Program-made: the position numbers and the translations under genes | Origin: Ferruginibacter sp. | GTDB lineage: Bacteria; Bacteroidota; Bacteroidia; Chitinophagales; Chitinophagaceae | Assembly (NCBI GenBank): GCA_025352695.1 | Contig: JANXSK010000170.1 | Location: 29,364 to 93,363 of the forward strand | DNA: 64,000 nt | Direction of reading: 5' to 3' | Shown: in pieces, positions 28,293 through 38,320 of the stretch | How the letters are laid out: the number at the start of each line of letters is the position of its first letter | Numbering within the stretch: the first letter of the stretch is position 1 | The notes under the pieces: generated by a model | Database searches by the model: none | The model's input: the letters and a program-made list of their open reading frames with translations, nothing else | What the model was told of the DNA's origin: nothing

Positions 28293-29738
28293 ATGGATAC
28301 TTTTTTAGCTATTAATACAAAAATACACGACGAAAACAGGCAAGGGGAAGTATTTGCTACTTCAGCCCATGATGATAATCTATATAAAAAATTATTTTAC
28401 ATAGAAAGCTATGGCTGTGCAATGAATTTTGCAGACAGTGAAGTAGTCGCATCTATACTTCAAACGAATGGTTTTGGAGCTACCAATAATTTTGAAGAGG
28501 CAGACTTGATATTTGTAAATACCTGCTCGATAAGAGAAAAAGCGGAGGCTACCGTTAGAAAACGTTTGACCGAATTCCGTAAATTAAAAAAATCGAATCC
28601 GGGCTTACTAGTGGGGGTTTTGGGTTGTATGGCCGAGCGGCTGAAAGCAAAATTTATTGAGGAAGAAAAATTGGTGGATATGGTAGTTGGTCCCGACGCC
28701 TACCGAACTTTACCAGGATTAATAGAGGAAGCTGAAACGGGTCAGAAAGCTGTAAATGTATTATTAAGCCGCGATGAAACCTATGCGGATATAGCGCCAA
28801 TTCGTTTAAACAGCAATGGTGTAAATGCATTTGTCAGCATTATGAGGGGTTGTAATAATATGTGCTCGTTTTGTGTAGTACCATTTACAAGAGGAAGAGA
28901 AAGAAGCCGAGATGCTGTATCCATACTCAATGAATGTAAAGTGCTTTTCGATGATGGGTATAAAGAAGTAACCTTACTTGGACAAAATGTTGACAGCTAT
29001 CATTGGATAGGTTCACAAAATGCTACTGAAGCAGGCACTTATGATGAACCTGTAACCTTTGCAATGCTGTTAGAAAAAGTGGCGTTAATTTCTCCCTTAC
29101 TTAGGGTACGTTTTTCTACATCACATCCAAAAGACATTACAGATAAGGTGTTATTTACTATCCTAAAATATAACAATATCTGCAACTACATACATTTACC
29201 AGTGCAAAGTGGTAGCAGCAGAATTTTGCAATTGATGAATAGAACATATACCAGGGAATGGTATATCGCTAAAGTAAATCGTATCAGGGAAATATTACCT
29301 GATGCCGGCGTATCAACCGATATGATTACCGGATTTTGTACCGAAACCGAAGAAGACCACGAGCAATCAATGAGTTTAATGAAGTATTGCAAGTACGATC
29401 TGGCCTATATGTATTTTTATAGCGAACGTCCCGGCACACTTGCTGCACGTAGGTTTACAGATGATATTCCTGAAGAGGTGAAGAAAAGAAGATTACAGGA
29501 AATGGTAGATCTTCACCGACAAAATACGCTAGAAAGTATGCAACGGGATATTGGTAAAACCTGTAAGGTTTTAATAGAAGGTTTTTCAAAAAAAACAACA
29601 GAAGATTTACAGGGCAGAAATGACCAGAATAAAGTGGTGGTATTTGCAAAAGGAAATTCTAAAAAAGGTGATTACGTTTTTGTTAAAATAACTTCCTGTA
29701 CTTCGGGCACATTAATTGGCACTGTTGTTACTACATAA
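28293..29738 (+). CDS. miaB: tRNA-2-methylthio-N6-dimethylallyladenosine synthase
   Basis: 481 residues from the ATG at 28293 ([17 protein letters not shown]); an ATG at 28236 would add 19 hydrophobic residues atypical of the family. The N-terminal MTTase domain carries three cluster cysteines (YGCAMN, NTCSIRE, LGCMAER). The radical-SAM domain has CNNMCSFC, and the C-terminal ~65 residues form a TRAM domain ([11 protein letters not shown] ... GDYVFVKI). It methylthiolates A37 of tRNAs reading UNN codons, using two 4Fe-4S clusters. It heads a conserved Bacteroidota gene run with the sigma-54 activator, lptE and secG. Confidence 0.95.
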   Translation: MDTFLAINTKIHDENRQGEVFATSAHDDNLYKKLFYIESYGCAMNFADSEVVASILQTNGFGATNNFEEADLIFVNTCSIREKAEATVRKRLTEFRKLKKSNPGLLVGVLGCMAERLKAKFIEEEKLVDMVVGPDAYRTLPGLIEEAETGQKAVNVLLSRDETYADIAPIRLNSNGVNAFVSIMRGCNNMCSFCVVPFTRGRERSRDAVSILNECKVLFDDGYKEVTLLGQNVDSYHWIGSQNATEAGTYDEPVTFAMLLEKVALISPLLRVRFSTSHPKDITDKVLFTILKYNNICNYIHLPVQSGSSRILQLMNRTYTREWYIAKVNRIREILPDAGVSTDMITGFCTETEEDHEQSMSLMKYCKYDLAYMYFYSERPGTLAARRFTDDIPEEVKKRRLQEMVDLHRQNTLESMQRDIGKTCKVLIEGFSKKTTEDLQGRNDQNKVVVFAKGNSKKGDYVFVKITSCTSGTLIGTVVTT

Positions 29739-29796
29739 AATATTAAAAATAACGATAAGTAAAATTCCTCGTTATCTAAACATTAGAAATTAAATT

Positions 29797-31035
29797 ATGG
29801 ATTTACAATCAATAAAAAACCGCTTCGCCATTATAGGTAATTCACCAGGGCTTAATCATGCATTAATGGTAGCAGCACAGGTCGCTAACACAGATCTCAG
29901 TGTATTGATCAATGGCGAAAGTGGAGTTGGTAAAGAAATTTTTTCACAGATCATTCATGCATTGAGCGCCAGAAAACACAATCCGTTTATTGCCGTAAAC
30001 TGTGGGGCTATTCCTGAAGGAACAATCGACAGCGAATTATTTGGCCACGAAAAAGGATCTTTTACCGGTGCTGTTGATAGCCGTAAAGGATATTTTGAAA
30101 CCGTAAATGGAGGAACCATTTTTTTAGATGAAATTGGAGAGCTGCCTTTGGGTACCCAAGCAAGGTTACTGCGTGTGCTGGAAGCTGGTGAATACATTCG
30201 TGTAGGTAGCAGTAAAGTACAAAAAACTGATGTAAGGGTAATTGCTGCTACCAATAAAGAATTAATAGAATTTACACAAACCGGCAGGTTTAGAGAAGAT
30301 CTTTATTACCGTTTAAATACAGTTCCAATAAGGGTTCCTTCCTTAAGAGACAGAAAAGAAGACATCCCCTTATTGTTCAGGAAATTTGCCGCAGATTTTT
30401 CTGACCGCTATAAAGGAGCACCCATACAGCTTGAGGATGATGCAAGAAATTTATTAATGAATTATCCCTGGCCTGGGAATGTTAGAGAATTAAAAAATAT
30501 TGCAGAACAGATATCTGTATTATCTAAAGAAAAAAATATTTCTGCCAAAGAATTACAAAGTTTTTTACCCGATCATAATTATAACCGTTTACCAGTTTTA
30601 GCCGGAGGAAAAGCTGCTGTAAGTCAACAGGAATTTGCCAACGAAAGAGAAATATTATACAAGTTATTTTTTGATATGAAAAAGGATGTAAATGAACTTA
30701 AAAAAATGTTCTTCGATCTTTTACAAAATCCAGCTATGGGTCAGCATATTCCTATGTATAATAACAATGACTCCTCTTTACCCGAAATTAAAAATGCTGG
30801 TCCCTCTAACAATTTTTCGCAATCAAACATGCCAGTTTTTTTAAACCAGAATGGAAATGAAATTCATCACCATGAACAGATAGAGGAATCATTAAGCATT
30901 ATGGATAAAGAAAAGGAACTTATAATAAAAGCTTTAAAGAAGCACAAAGGAAAACGAAAAGATGCTTCCTCCGATCTTGGCATCAGTGAACGGACATTGT
31001 ACAGAAAATTAAAGGAGTATGATATTGAAGAATAA
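29797..31035 (+). CDS. Sigma-54-interacting transcriptional activator (AAA+ and Fis-type HTH, no receiver)
   Basis: 412 residues. The AAA+ domain starts almost at the N-terminus: Walker A NGESGVGKE (about 37-45), sigma-54 contact loop GSFTGA (about 87, a variant of GAFTGA), Walker B IFLDEIGELP (about 109) and NYPWPGNVREL. A linker of about 110 residues follows, then a Fis-type helix-turn-helix (RKDASSDLGISERTLYRKL). No receiver, GAF or PAS domain precedes the ATPase, so activity must be set by expression, the linker or a partner. It should open sigma-54 promoters. Targets unknown; it sits in an envelope/secretion gene run. Confidence 0.9.
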   Translation: MDLQSIKNRFAIIGNSPGLNHALMVAAQVANTDLSVLINGESGVGKEIFSQIIHALSARKHNPFIAVNCGAIPEGTIDSELFGHEKGSFTGAVDSRKGYFETVNGGTIFLDEIGELPLGTQARLLRVLEAGEYIRVGSSKVQKTDVRVIAATNKELIEFTQTGRFREDLYYRLNTVPIRVPSLRDRKEDIPLLFRKFAADFSDRYKGAPIQLEDDARNLLMNYPWPGNVRELKNIAEQISVLSKEKNISAKELQSFLPDHNYNRLPVLAGGKAAVSQQEFANEREILYKLFFDMKKDVNELKKMFFDLLQNPAMGQHIPMYNNNDSSLPEIKNAGPSNNFSQSNMPVFLNQNGNEIHHHEQIEESLSIMDKEKELIIKALKKHKGKRKDASSDLGISERTLYRKLKEYDIEE

Positions 31036-31155
31036 AAATTGTAAATATGCAATAGTGATTGAAAAGATTGCATAATTATTATTTTGATTCATCCTATTTT
31101 TCTTTTAGCAATTTTTAACAACGCTAATTATTTAAACAGGTTAATTTGTAGTACA

Positions 31156-31707
31156 ATGCAGCATAAATTTATTAATAATAAACAAAGCCGTTTTTTTAAT
31201 AATATTGGTTTATGGTTAGTGGGCTTGATTATTTTAGCCATTTTTAACTTTGCTACCTGTAAGTATTCATTTAAAGACACTTCTCCTATCCCGCCAGAAA
31301 TAAAAAGTTTTCGGGTAAATTTTCTTGAAAATAAGGCCCGATATGTTAATACCCAATTAAGTCCTCAACTCACAGAAAAATTAAAAGATAAAATTCGTGG
31401 CAATACCAGACTTCGTCAGGTTAATGAAGATAGTGCTCACTATGATATTAGTGGATATGTATCTGATTATACCGTTAGTACCAGTGGCATATCAGGCAAC
31501 AATGCCAGCAGCAACAGGCTATCTGTATCATTTCACCTGATTTTTAAAAACAACCTGGATCTTACAAAAAATTTTGAAACAGACATTACAACCAATTATG
31601 ATTTTAATGCATCGCAAAATCTTTCTCAGGCTGAGTCAACCTTAACACCCGATATTATTAAAAATACAGTGGATGGTATTTTTAATAAAATTTTTAGTAA
31701 TTGGTAA
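31156..31707 (+). CDS. lptE: LptE-like LPS-assembly lipoprotein
   Basis: 183 residues from the ATG at 31156; an upstream TTG at 31084 is less likely. A membrane segment (WLVGLIILAIFNFATC) ends at a lipobox-like Cys, followed by KYSFKDTSPIPPEIKSFRV, typical of the Bacteroidota LptE family. The rest (VNTQLSPQLTEKLKDKI, ADYDISG-like YDISGYVSDY) fits the mixed alpha/beta fold. LptE plugs the LptD barrel and delivers LPS to the outer surface. The long basic N-terminal extension before the hydrophobic segment is unusual for a lipoprotein. Confidence 0.8.
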   Translation: MQHKFINNKQSRFFNNIGLWLVGLIILAIFNFATCKYSFKDTSPIPPEIKSFRVNFLENKARYVNTQLSPQLTEKLKDKIRGNTRLRQVNEDSAHYDISGYVSDYTVSTSGISGNNASSNRLSVSFHLIFKNNLDLTKNFETDITTNYDFNASQNLSQAESTLTPDIIKNTVDGIFNKIFSNW

Positions 31708-31758
31708 AAATCTTTCGTAAATAATCTTGATTAATATTTAAAAGTTTAGTTTTGAAAT

Positions 31759-32745
31759 ATGGGTAATAGTGAGCTTCTTTTTGAAACTATAATTAAGCAA
31801 AATCTTTCAGATAGAGATACCAAAGATTTTCTGACAGAACTTGTTAACGCACATCCTTATTTTACAGCCGCACAGTTTTACTTATTGCAGCAAACGGATC
31901 CCAATAGCATAGATTATACAAAAATAGCTGCAATAACATCTATTCTTTTTAATAACCCTTTTTGGTTAGATTTTCAGCTAAATCAATCAATAATTCCGGC
32001 TGTGAAAGAGGAGCAAAATATAATTATCAAAGAAGAAATTGATACTACGGTTTATGATAGTGAAATTGAATCGTTAGAAAAAATACATCCTGTTTTGGAA
32101 AAAGATAATGCCGGTTTGGAAAAAATAGCAGCAATAAAATCACCTGAAAATGTTGTAGAAAATGAACCAATAATTGAAAGTATTATTGATCCTTTAACAG
32201 ATTATTTAACAACAGGACCAGTACAACAAGCTGACCTAAACATTGAAAAAAATTATACAGAGCAGCAATATTTAGAAGATGAGGAAGAACCCGGCAATGA
32301 ACTTTTAATGGAAGAAAAGGAAATTGAGCCGATGAATATTAAGCTAAACTTTACTACTGCTACCACCACCACAGAAGATACAATTTCGTTTGAACCACTG
32401 CATACTTCTGACTATTTTGCAAGTGTAGGAATTAAATTTAGTGAGGAAGTTAAACCTGGAGACAAGCTTGGTAAACAGCTTAAAAGCTTTACCGACTGGC
32501 TTAAAACAATGAAGAAAATTCATACCGATCAGCTACCACCACAAAGCGAACAATCTGTAATAATCATTCAGAAAATGGCAGAAAAATCAAACGCTGAAGG
32601 AGAAGTACTGACGGAGGCGATGGCGGAAGTATTATTGCAGCAAGGGAAAAGCAATAAAGCCATGGATGTTTATAAAAAATTAAGTTTGCTCAATCCTTCC
32701 AAAAGTGCTTACTTTGCAGCCAAAATTGACCAAATTCAAAAGTAA
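31759..32745 (+). CDS. Uncharacterised Bacteroidota protein with C-terminal TPR-like helices
   Basis: 328 residues, no signal peptide. A helical N-terminus (LTELVNAHPYFTAAQFYLLQQ) and a C-terminal TPR-like pair (LTEAMAEVLLQQGKSNKAMDVYKKLSLLNPSKSAYFAAKI) flank an acidic, low-complexity middle (about 85-200). Probably cytoplasmic. It lies between lptE and secG, an order I recall from other Bacteroidota. Function unknown; a scaffold role is a guess from the TPR unit. Confidence 0.65.
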   Translation: MGNSELLFETIIKQNLSDRDTKDFLTELVNAHPYFTAAQFYLLQQTDPNSIDYTKIAAITSILFNNPFWLDFQLNQSIIPAVKEEQNIIIKEEIDTTVYDSEIESLEKIHPVLEKDNAGLEKIAAIKSPENVVENEPIIESIIDPLTDYLTTGPVQQADLNIEKNYTEQQYLEDEEEPGNELLMEEKEIEPMNIKLNFTTATTTTEDTISFEPLHTSDYFASVGIKFSEEVKPGDKLGKQLKSFTDWLKTMKKIHTDQLPPQSEQSVIIIQKMAEKSNAEGEVLTEAMAEVLLQQGKSNKAMDVYKKLSLLNPSKSAYFAAKIDQIQK

Positions 32746-32790
32746 GGTCAGTTAAAAAAATATTAAACAATTTACTTAAAGAATATTATC

Positions 32791-33150
32791 ATGTTAATAG
32801 TTTTTGGAATTTTAATTATCCTTGCTTCTATAATTTTAGGATTAATCGTATTGGTACAAAACCCCAAAGGTGGTGGTTTATCTGGCAGTTTAGGTGGATT
32901 TAGCAACCAGTTAATGGGCGTTAAACAAACTACCGACGTGTTGGAAAAAGGAACCTGGGTGTTCGCAGCTATCGTGGGAATACTTTGTGTAGTTTCTCCC
33001 GTTTTTATCAATTCTGCAACTGGTTCTTCCTCTAAAAATGACGATTTAATTAAGAATGCACCGGCAACAGCACCAAAAACAAATCAGCCTAACACTGTTA
33101 CTAAGCCAGCGGCTCCTGCTCCTGCTCAGGATTCACCAAAAGCACCATAA
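32791..33150 (+). CDS. secG: Preprotein translocase subunit SecG
   Basis: 119 residues with two membrane segments (about 2-22 and 52-70) joined by the conserved loop LVQNPKGGGLSGSLGG. An Ala/Pro-rich cytoplasmic or periplasmic tail follows. SecG supports SecYE translocation in the inner membrane. A strong terminator lies just downstream. Confidence 0.92.
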   Translation: MLIVFGILIILASIILGLIVLVQNPKGGGLSGSLGGFSNQLMGVKQTTDVLEKGTWVFAAIVGILCVVSPVFINSATGSSSKNDDLIKNAPATAPKTNQPNTVTKPAAPAPAQDSPKAP

Positions 33151-33172
33151 AATATTTTATAAAAAATTGTAG

Positions 33173-33199
33173 CCTCGTCTGTTAATGACGAGGTTTTTT
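33173..33199 (+). terminator. Intrinsic terminator after secG
   Basis: CCTCGTC (33173-33179), seven-base loop, GACGAGG (33187-33193), then TTTTTT. Perfect seven-base stem with a clear T run; it ends the miaB-secG run before mltG. Confidence 0.85.
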
Positions 33200-33240
33200 A
33201 TTTTACTTTTATTATCCTTTGAAAACTTCATTTTATCAGT

Positions 33241-34296
33241 ATGAGTTCTCCAAAAAAAATATTTCGCTATAGTTTCCTTCTGCTTATTGCATTTATAGGT
33301 TTTGCTGCCTGGCGAATATTTGGTAGTAATACCAATTTTAACGAAGTAAAAAAAAGCTTTTACATTAAAACAGGTAGCAACTTTGAGGAGGTTATCAAAC
33401 AACTGGAACAGCAACAAATACTTAAAAATCCTGGTACTTTTAAATGGATAGCCCAGCAAATAAAATATGATGACAATATAAAACCCGGCAGGTACATTAT
33501 TGAAAATGGATCCAGCATTTTTAAAGTCGCCAAAATATTAAAATCAGGCAGACAAACACCTATTAATTTAGTTATTACCAAACTGCGGACTAAAGAAGAT
33601 CTTGCTCAAAAAATTGCAAACAACTTCGAATGTGATTCTGCTACTATTGTGACTTTATTAAATAGCAACGACTCATTAAAAATTTATGGACTAGACAGTA
33701 ACACGGCAATGACAGCTATTATTCCAAACACCTATGCAATTTTATGGAATACCGCTCCTTCCAGACTGTTTAAAAAATTGTACAACGAGCAGGAAAAATT
33801 TTGGACATCAGATAGAAAAAAGAAAGCCGCAGATTTAAATTTAACTCCTACGCAGGCTTATGTACTGGCAAGTATTGTAGAAGAAGAAAGTAATAAAGAG
33901 CTAGATAAAGGTAAGATAGCAAGTGTGTATCTTAACCGCATAAAAATCGGCATGAGGCTCTCCGCAGACCCGACAGTTATTTTTGCTTTAAAAGATTTTA
34001 CCATTAAACGAGTATTTAAAAAGTATACAGAATTTTCATCTCCTTACAATACTTATCTTAATAGCGGACTACCGCCCGGGCCTATTTGTACACCCTCTAT
34101 TAAAACTATTGATGGAGTGTTAAATGCGCCTAATACTGATTATTTGTATTTTGTAGCACAGCCTAATTTAACAGGCTATTCAAATTTTGCAGCTACTTAT
34201 CAGGAGCATCTGGCCTTTGCAAAGCAATACCAGCAATGGTTAACGGCATATTTAAAAGCAAAAGAAAAGATTGTACCAGCTAACGGAGGAGAGTAA
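33241..34296 (+). CDS. mltG: Endolytic peptidoglycan transglycosylase MltG
   Basis: 351 residues. One N-terminal membrane segment (FRYSFLLLIAFIGFAAWRIF), a LysM-like region (FYIKTGSNFEEVIKQLEQQ), then the YceG catalytic domain: LASIVEEESNKELDKGKIASVYLNR includes the catalytic Glu, and SPYNTYLNSGLPPGPICTPS is a family signature. It cleaves nascent glycan strands at the inner membrane and sets their length. The start follows the secG terminator by about 40 bases. Confidence 0.93.
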   Translation: MSSPKKIFRYSFLLLIAFIGFAAWRIFGSNTNFNEVKKSFYIKTGSNFEEVIKQLEQQQILKNPGTFKWIAQQIKYDDNIKPGRYIIENGSSIFKVAKILKSGRQTPINLVITKLRTKEDLAQKIANNFECDSATIVTLLNSNDSLKIYGLDSNTAMTAIIPNTYAILWNTAPSRLFKKLYNEQEKFWTSDRKKKAADLNLTPTQAYVLASIVEEESNKELDKGKIASVYLNRIKIGMRLSADPTVIFALKDFTIKRVFKKYTEFSSPYNTYLNSGLPPGPICTPSIKTIDGVLNAPNTDYLYFVAQPNLTGYSNFAATYQEHLAFAKQYQQWLTAYLKAKEKIVPANGGE

Positions 34297-34461
34297 GCAC
34301 GCTAATTTTTGGCCAGCATGCATAATTCGGACAAGTAAATAATTCGGGCATTATCACAATGCCAAATATTCAAAATAAAGGTTTATTTTTTTAAATGCTT
34401 AATCAGTAGATTTGATAAAGTACAACACCCCATCAATACAATTTTGTAAAGCAAGTACACA

Positions 34462-35421
34462 TTGAATACGTTAGAACGGAAAATAGTAACAAAAACACCC
34501 CTAGGTTTTCTTTTGCGCAAATGCAAAAAAGTGTATTTGCCAGGCTTTGAAGGTGTACCATTATATGATGTAATCATTTTTTTTTATAAGCAGATAAAAA
34601 CAGTTGGACTTACAGAGAGAGCCTCTGCCATTTCCTATAATTTTATAATGGCCATACCGCCATCATTTTTATTTTTATTTACACTGATACCCAGTCTGCC
34701 ATTTATTTCAAAGCGAAGTATTAAGTTGCAGTTACATGGTTTAATTACAGATATTATTCCATTAAAAGTACACAACGATAACCTTATAAAATTTGTTGAT
34801 TCATTTATCGACAGTTCAAAAATCGGTGTTATTTCTTTCGGTTTTATATTGGCTTTGTATTTTGCCTCTAATGCTATGATGGGCATCATGCGTTCGTTCA
34901 ATAAAAATTATGTTGGCTTTGCTAAAAGAAAAGGGCTACATAACCGTTGGATGGCTATTAAATTAACAGCACTATTGTTTTTGGTTGTACTCAGCAGTTT
35001 AATTTTGCTGATAACACAGGGTGCCGTATTAAAATTAATTGGCATTAAAAGTATCACCATTTTAAATACAATTTATTATGTGCGGTGGATATTTATTATT
35101 GCCATGATCTTTTATTCGATGGCCTTTATTTATAAATACGCTCCTGCTGTACACAAACGCTGGAAACTAGTTAGTCCGGGAACTATATTAGCCACCTCAC
35201 TGAGTATATTGGTTTCAGTAGGCTTTTCTTACTTCGTTAATAATTTTGGAAAGTACAATGCCTTATATGGCTCAATAGGTACCATTATTGTTTTAATGGG
35301 ACTTATTTATATAAACTCGCTGGTATTGTTAATTGGCTTTGAGTTGAACGTAAGCATTAAAACCTTAAAATCTATTGCGGTTCAAAGAGCGTTAGATGAA
35401 AAAAGCCTAAACGCTTTGTGA
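34462..35421 (+). CDS. YihY/UPF0761 (BrkB-like) membrane protein
   Basis: 319 residues, about six membrane segments. Family signatures are LTERASAISYNFIMAIPPSFLFLF, FASNAMMGIMRSFNKNY and YINSLVLLIGFELN. The start is TTG at 34462: only four codons separate it from an in-frame stop and no ATG occurs before the first membrane segment. The family was once annotated as ribonuclease BN, now considered wrong. Transport or envelope roles are suspected but unproven. Confidence 0.85.
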   Translation: MNTLERKIVTKTPLGFLLRKCKKVYLPGFEGVPLYDVIIFFYKQIKTVGLTERASAISYNFIMAIPPSFLFLFTLIPSLPFISKRSIKLQLHGLITDIIPLKVHNDNLIKFVDSFIDSSKIGVISFGFILALYFASNAMMGIMRSFNKNYVGFAKRKGLHNRWMAIKLTALLFLVVLSSLILLITQGAVLKLIGIKSITILNTIYYVRWIFIIAMIFYSMAFIYKYAPAVHKRWKLVSPGTILATSLSILVSVGFSYFVNNFGKYNALYGSIGTIIVLMGLIYINSLVLLIGFELNVSIKTLKSIAVQRALDEKSLNAL

Positions 35422-35588
35422 TAAAAAAATAAGTGCAATTTTGAGGATCGATTGTTTAAATAATAAATTTAAAAATATCTACAAATCTATCAGCCTTAGT
35501 TGCAAATGATCCAAAAGTTTGATAATATCAGTAAAGTGAAATTTATCAGTCATCAAATAATACTACAACAGTTTTAACAAAATTAGCT

Positions 35589-35620
35589 TTTGGCTAATCC
35601 CCTATTTCAAAGTATTTTTG
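35589..35620 (+). promoter_or_regulatory. Bacteroidota-type promoter of lpdA with overlapping inverted repeat
   Basis: TTTG at 35589-35592 and TATTTTTG at 35613-35620 are 20 bases apart, matching TTTG-N(17-23)-TAnnTTTG. The -33 box sits in the loop of ATTAGC-TTTTG-GCTAAT (35582-35598), a possible operator. The implied transcript start leaves about 65 bases of leader before lpdA. Confidence 0.6.
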
Positions 35621-35690
35621 CAGGGTAAAACGAATAAATAAAACAATCATTTATTAATATAAAATTCAACCAATAAACAAATAAAAAAGT

Positions 35691-37082
35691 ATGGCATACG
35701 ATGTAATTGTGTTAGGCAGCGGCCCCGGTGGATACCCGGCTGCAATTAGAGCTAGTCAATTAGGTAAAAAAGTAGCTATTATAGAAAAAGAAAGCCTTGG
35801 TGGTGTTTGCCTCAACTGGGGTTGTATACCAACAAAAGCTTTATTGAAAAGTGCCAACGTGTATGAGTATGCCAAACATGCTGCATCGTATGGCATTAAA
35901 GTTGAAAACCCGAGTCATGATTTTGATGGTGTTATCAAACGCAGTCGTGGAGTTGCTGATAAAATGAGCAAAGGTGTTCAGTTTTTAATGAAGAAGAATA
36001 AGATTGATGTGATAATGGGCTACGGCAAGCTATTGGCACCAACAAAATTGGAAGTAACTGCTGCTGATGGTTCAAAGCAAATTATAGAAGCCAAAAATAT
36101 TATTATTGCCACAGGCGGCAGGGCTCGCCAGTTGCCTACCATGCCAATTGATGGTAAAAAAATACTTGGTTATCGTGAAGCGATGGTATTGCCTTCTCCA
36201 CAACCAAAAACAATGATCATTTGTGGTAGCGGTGCCATAGGAAGTGAGTTTGCCTATTTTTACAACACCATGGGCACCAAGGTTACCGTTGTTGAGTTTA
36301 TGCCACGCATTGTACCGGTAGAAGATGAAGACATCAGCAAAGAACTGGAAAAACAATTTAAAAGACAGGGCATTGAGATAATGACCAACAGCGAAGTACT
36401 TAGTGTTGACACTACCGGCGAAGGCGTTAAAGCAAAAGTTAAAACACCCAATGGCGAAATAGAATTAACCGCAGATATTTTATTAAGTGCAGTAGGCGTT
36501 ATTGCCAACCTTGAAAATATCGGACTGGAAGAATTAGGTATTAAAACTGAAAAAGGAAAAATTGTAAGAGATGTAAACGGCCTTACAAATATACAGGGTG
36601 TTTACGCCATTGGTGATTGCACACCTGGACAGGCATTGGCACACGTAGCTACGAAAGAAGGTATTAATGTAGCAGAACATATTGCTGGCCATCATCCGGA
36701 AGCGATGGATTACAACAACATACCGGGTTGTACTTATTGCTCTCCGGAAGTTGCCTCTGTAGGTTACACAGAAAAAGCGGCTAAGGATGCAGGTTATGAA
36801 ATTAAGGTTGGTAAATTTCCTTTTATGGCAAGTGGTAAAGCAAGTGCAGCCGGAGCTACCGAAGGTTTTGTAAAAGTTATTTATGATGCTAAATACGGCG
36901 AGCTTTTAGGTTGCCACATGATTGGAATGAATGTTACAGAAATGATTGCTGAAGTAGTAGTTGCCCGTAAATTAGAAACTACTGGTCATGAAATTCTCAA
37001 TGCTGTACATCCACACCCTACTATGAGCGAAGCGCTGAAAGAAGCTACAGCTATGGCATACGGAGAGGCAACAGACATTTAA
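35691..37082 (+). CDS. lpdA: Dihydrolipoyl dehydrogenase
   Basis: 463 residues. FAD-binding GSGPGG (about 10-14), redox disulfide CLNWGC (C40/C45), NAD-binding GSGAIGSEFA, second FAD motif TNIQGVYAIGDC and the C-terminal HPHPTMSEAL with the active-site His. E3 subunit of 2-oxoacid dehydrogenase and glycine cleavage complexes, reoxidising dihydrolipoate with NAD+. It is monocistronic, with its own promoter and terminator; E1/E2 genes are elsewhere. Confidence 0.95.
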   Translation: MAYDVIVLGSGPGGYPAAIRASQLGKKVAIIEKESLGGVCLNWGCIPTKALLKSANVYEYAKHAASYGIKVENPSHDFDGVIKRSRGVADKMSKGVQFLMKKNKIDVIMGYGKLLAPTKLEVTAADGSKQIIEAKNIIIATGGRARQLPTMPIDGKKILGYREAMVLPSPQPKTMIICGSGAIGSEFAYFYNTMGTKVTVVEFMPRIVPVEDEDISKELEKQFKRQGIEIMTNSEVLSVDTTGEGVKAKVKTPNGEIELTADILLSAVGVIANLENIGLEELGIKTEKGKIVRDVNGLTNIQGVYAIGDCTPGQALAHVATKEGINVAEHIAGHHPEAMDYNNIPGCTYCSPEVASVGYTEKAAKDAGYEIKVGKFPFMASGKASAAGATEGFVKVIYDAKYGELLGCHMIGMNVTEMIAEVVVARKLETTGHEILNAVHPHPTMSEALKEATAMAYGEATDI

Positions 37083-37102
37083 TTTGTTATTTATATTTTG
37101 AA

Positions 37103-37130
37103 GGATCACAGGAAACTGTGGTCCTTTTTT
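37103..37130 (+). terminator. Intrinsic terminator after lpdA
   Basis: GGATCACAG, GAAA tetraloop, CTGTGGTCC (one T-G wobble), then six T. The GNRA-type loop adds stability. Confidence 0.88.
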
Positions 37131-37200
37131 AAGAAAAGCAAAAAATAAAATTGTCTTTTCAGAAATTTAAATGAAACGGTTATTATTTATTTTTTGCCTT

Positions 37201-38307
37201 TCAAAATTCCTCTTTTATATTGTAAAAAATACCTCCTCTCCTAAGTTCAATAAATAACCTGCTCCCAATATCAACCATCTCCTGTGAATTTCGCCGGGCA
37301 ACGATTGTTTCACTTTGTAAAATAAGAAAAATGAGTTGCTCGTTACCCATATTTTCAAATGCCATTACTTCCAGCAAACAGCTTGCAGGTTCATCTTGCT
37401 GGCAAGTAGACAATATAATATTTTCAGGTCGAATGCCAATTTCTATTTCTTCGCCTACTTTACGCTGAATCTTAACAGGAACATCACTTCCCAATAAAAT
37501 TTTACAGTCTAAAGAACGCTCTAAAAAAAAACAATCATCCACTTTTCCTAAAATCCCTTTAATAAAATTCATTGAGGGAGAGCCGATAAAGCCGGCGACA
37601 AATTTATTAACAGGGCAATTGTACAAGTGCAAAGGTGTATCCAACTGCATCAATTTACCTTTGTTTAAAACAGCTATGCGATTACCCAGTGTCATTGCTT
37701 CGGTTTGATCATGCGTTACATAAATCATAGTGGCTTTTATTTCGCGGTGCAGTTTCTGTAACTCAATGCGCATCTGGCTTCGCAGCTTCGCATCCAGATT
37801 ACTGAGAGGTTCATCAAACAAAAAAACCTTGGGACGCCTGATGATTGCCCTGCCGATGGCCACCCGTTGCCGTTGCCCGCCGGAAAGTGTTTTTGGCTTC
37901 CTGTACAACTCATTTTCTATTTCCAGCAGTTGTGCTGTTTGCATTACCCGTTCTTTAATTTCACTTTTACTGCAACGTTTTAATTTCAATCCAAAAGCCA
38001 TATTATCATACACCGTCATGTGAGGATACAATGCGTAATTTTGAAATACCATGGCAATGTCCCTATCCCGTGGACTTAGGTCATTCATCCTTTTTCCATC
38101 AATGCTTAATGTACCCCCATCAATTTCTTCCAGCCCTGCAATCATACGCAGTAAGGTAGACTTACCACAACCCGAAGGACCAACGATAACCATAAATTCT
38201 TTGTCCTGCACATCGAAAGAAACATCATCAATAGCTTTGGGCCTCACGGAATCTTTAGCGGTTCCGGCATATCTTTTTGAAAGATTTTCAAGTGTAATTG
38301 TTGCCAT
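37201..38307 (-). CDS. Sugar ABC importer ATPase, UgpC/MsmX type
   Basis: 368 residues. Walker [10 protein letters not shown] (about 43-51), Q-loop [11 protein letters not shown], signature [14 protein letters not shown], Walker [17 protein letters not shown] and switch His in [12 protein letters not shown]; then a C-terminal OB/TOBE regulatory region with IGIRPENI. It powers type I carbohydrate uptake (CUT1). It is the last gene of the co-oriented locus whose permeases and binding protein lie upstream, so the importer set is complete. Such MalK-like subunits are scarce in Bacteroidota, which mostly use SusCD with secondary transporters. Confidence 0.92.
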   Translation of the reverse strand: MATITLENLSKRYAGTAKDSVRPKAIDDVSFDVQDKEFMVIVGPSGCGKSTLLRMIAGLEEIDGGTLSIDGKRMNDLSPRDRDIAMVFQNYALYPHMTVYDNMAFGLKLKRCSKSEIKERVMQTAQLLEIENELYRKPKTLSGGQRQRVAIGRAIIRRPKVFLFDEPLSNLDAKLRSQMRIELQKLHREIKATMIYVTHDQTEAMTLGNRIAVLNKGKLMQLDTPLHLYNCPVNKFVAGFIGSPSMNFIKGILGKVDDCFFLERSLDCKILLGSDVPVKIQRKVGEEIEIGIRPENIILSTCQQDEPASCLLEVMAFENMGNEQLIFLILQSETIVARRNSQEMVDIGSRLFIELRRGGIFYNIKEEF

Positions 38308-38320
38308 AACAAAACTAAAT

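Noticed and set aside
29749..29775. ATAACGA/TCGTTAT hairpin after miaB as a terminator
   Set aside because: No T run follows and the next gene is only 20 bases further on; co-transcription is more likely.
31084..31155. TTG start of lptE at 31084
   Set aside because: It adds 24 residues with a second hydrophobic stretch, and the ATG at 31156 suffices for the envelope signal.
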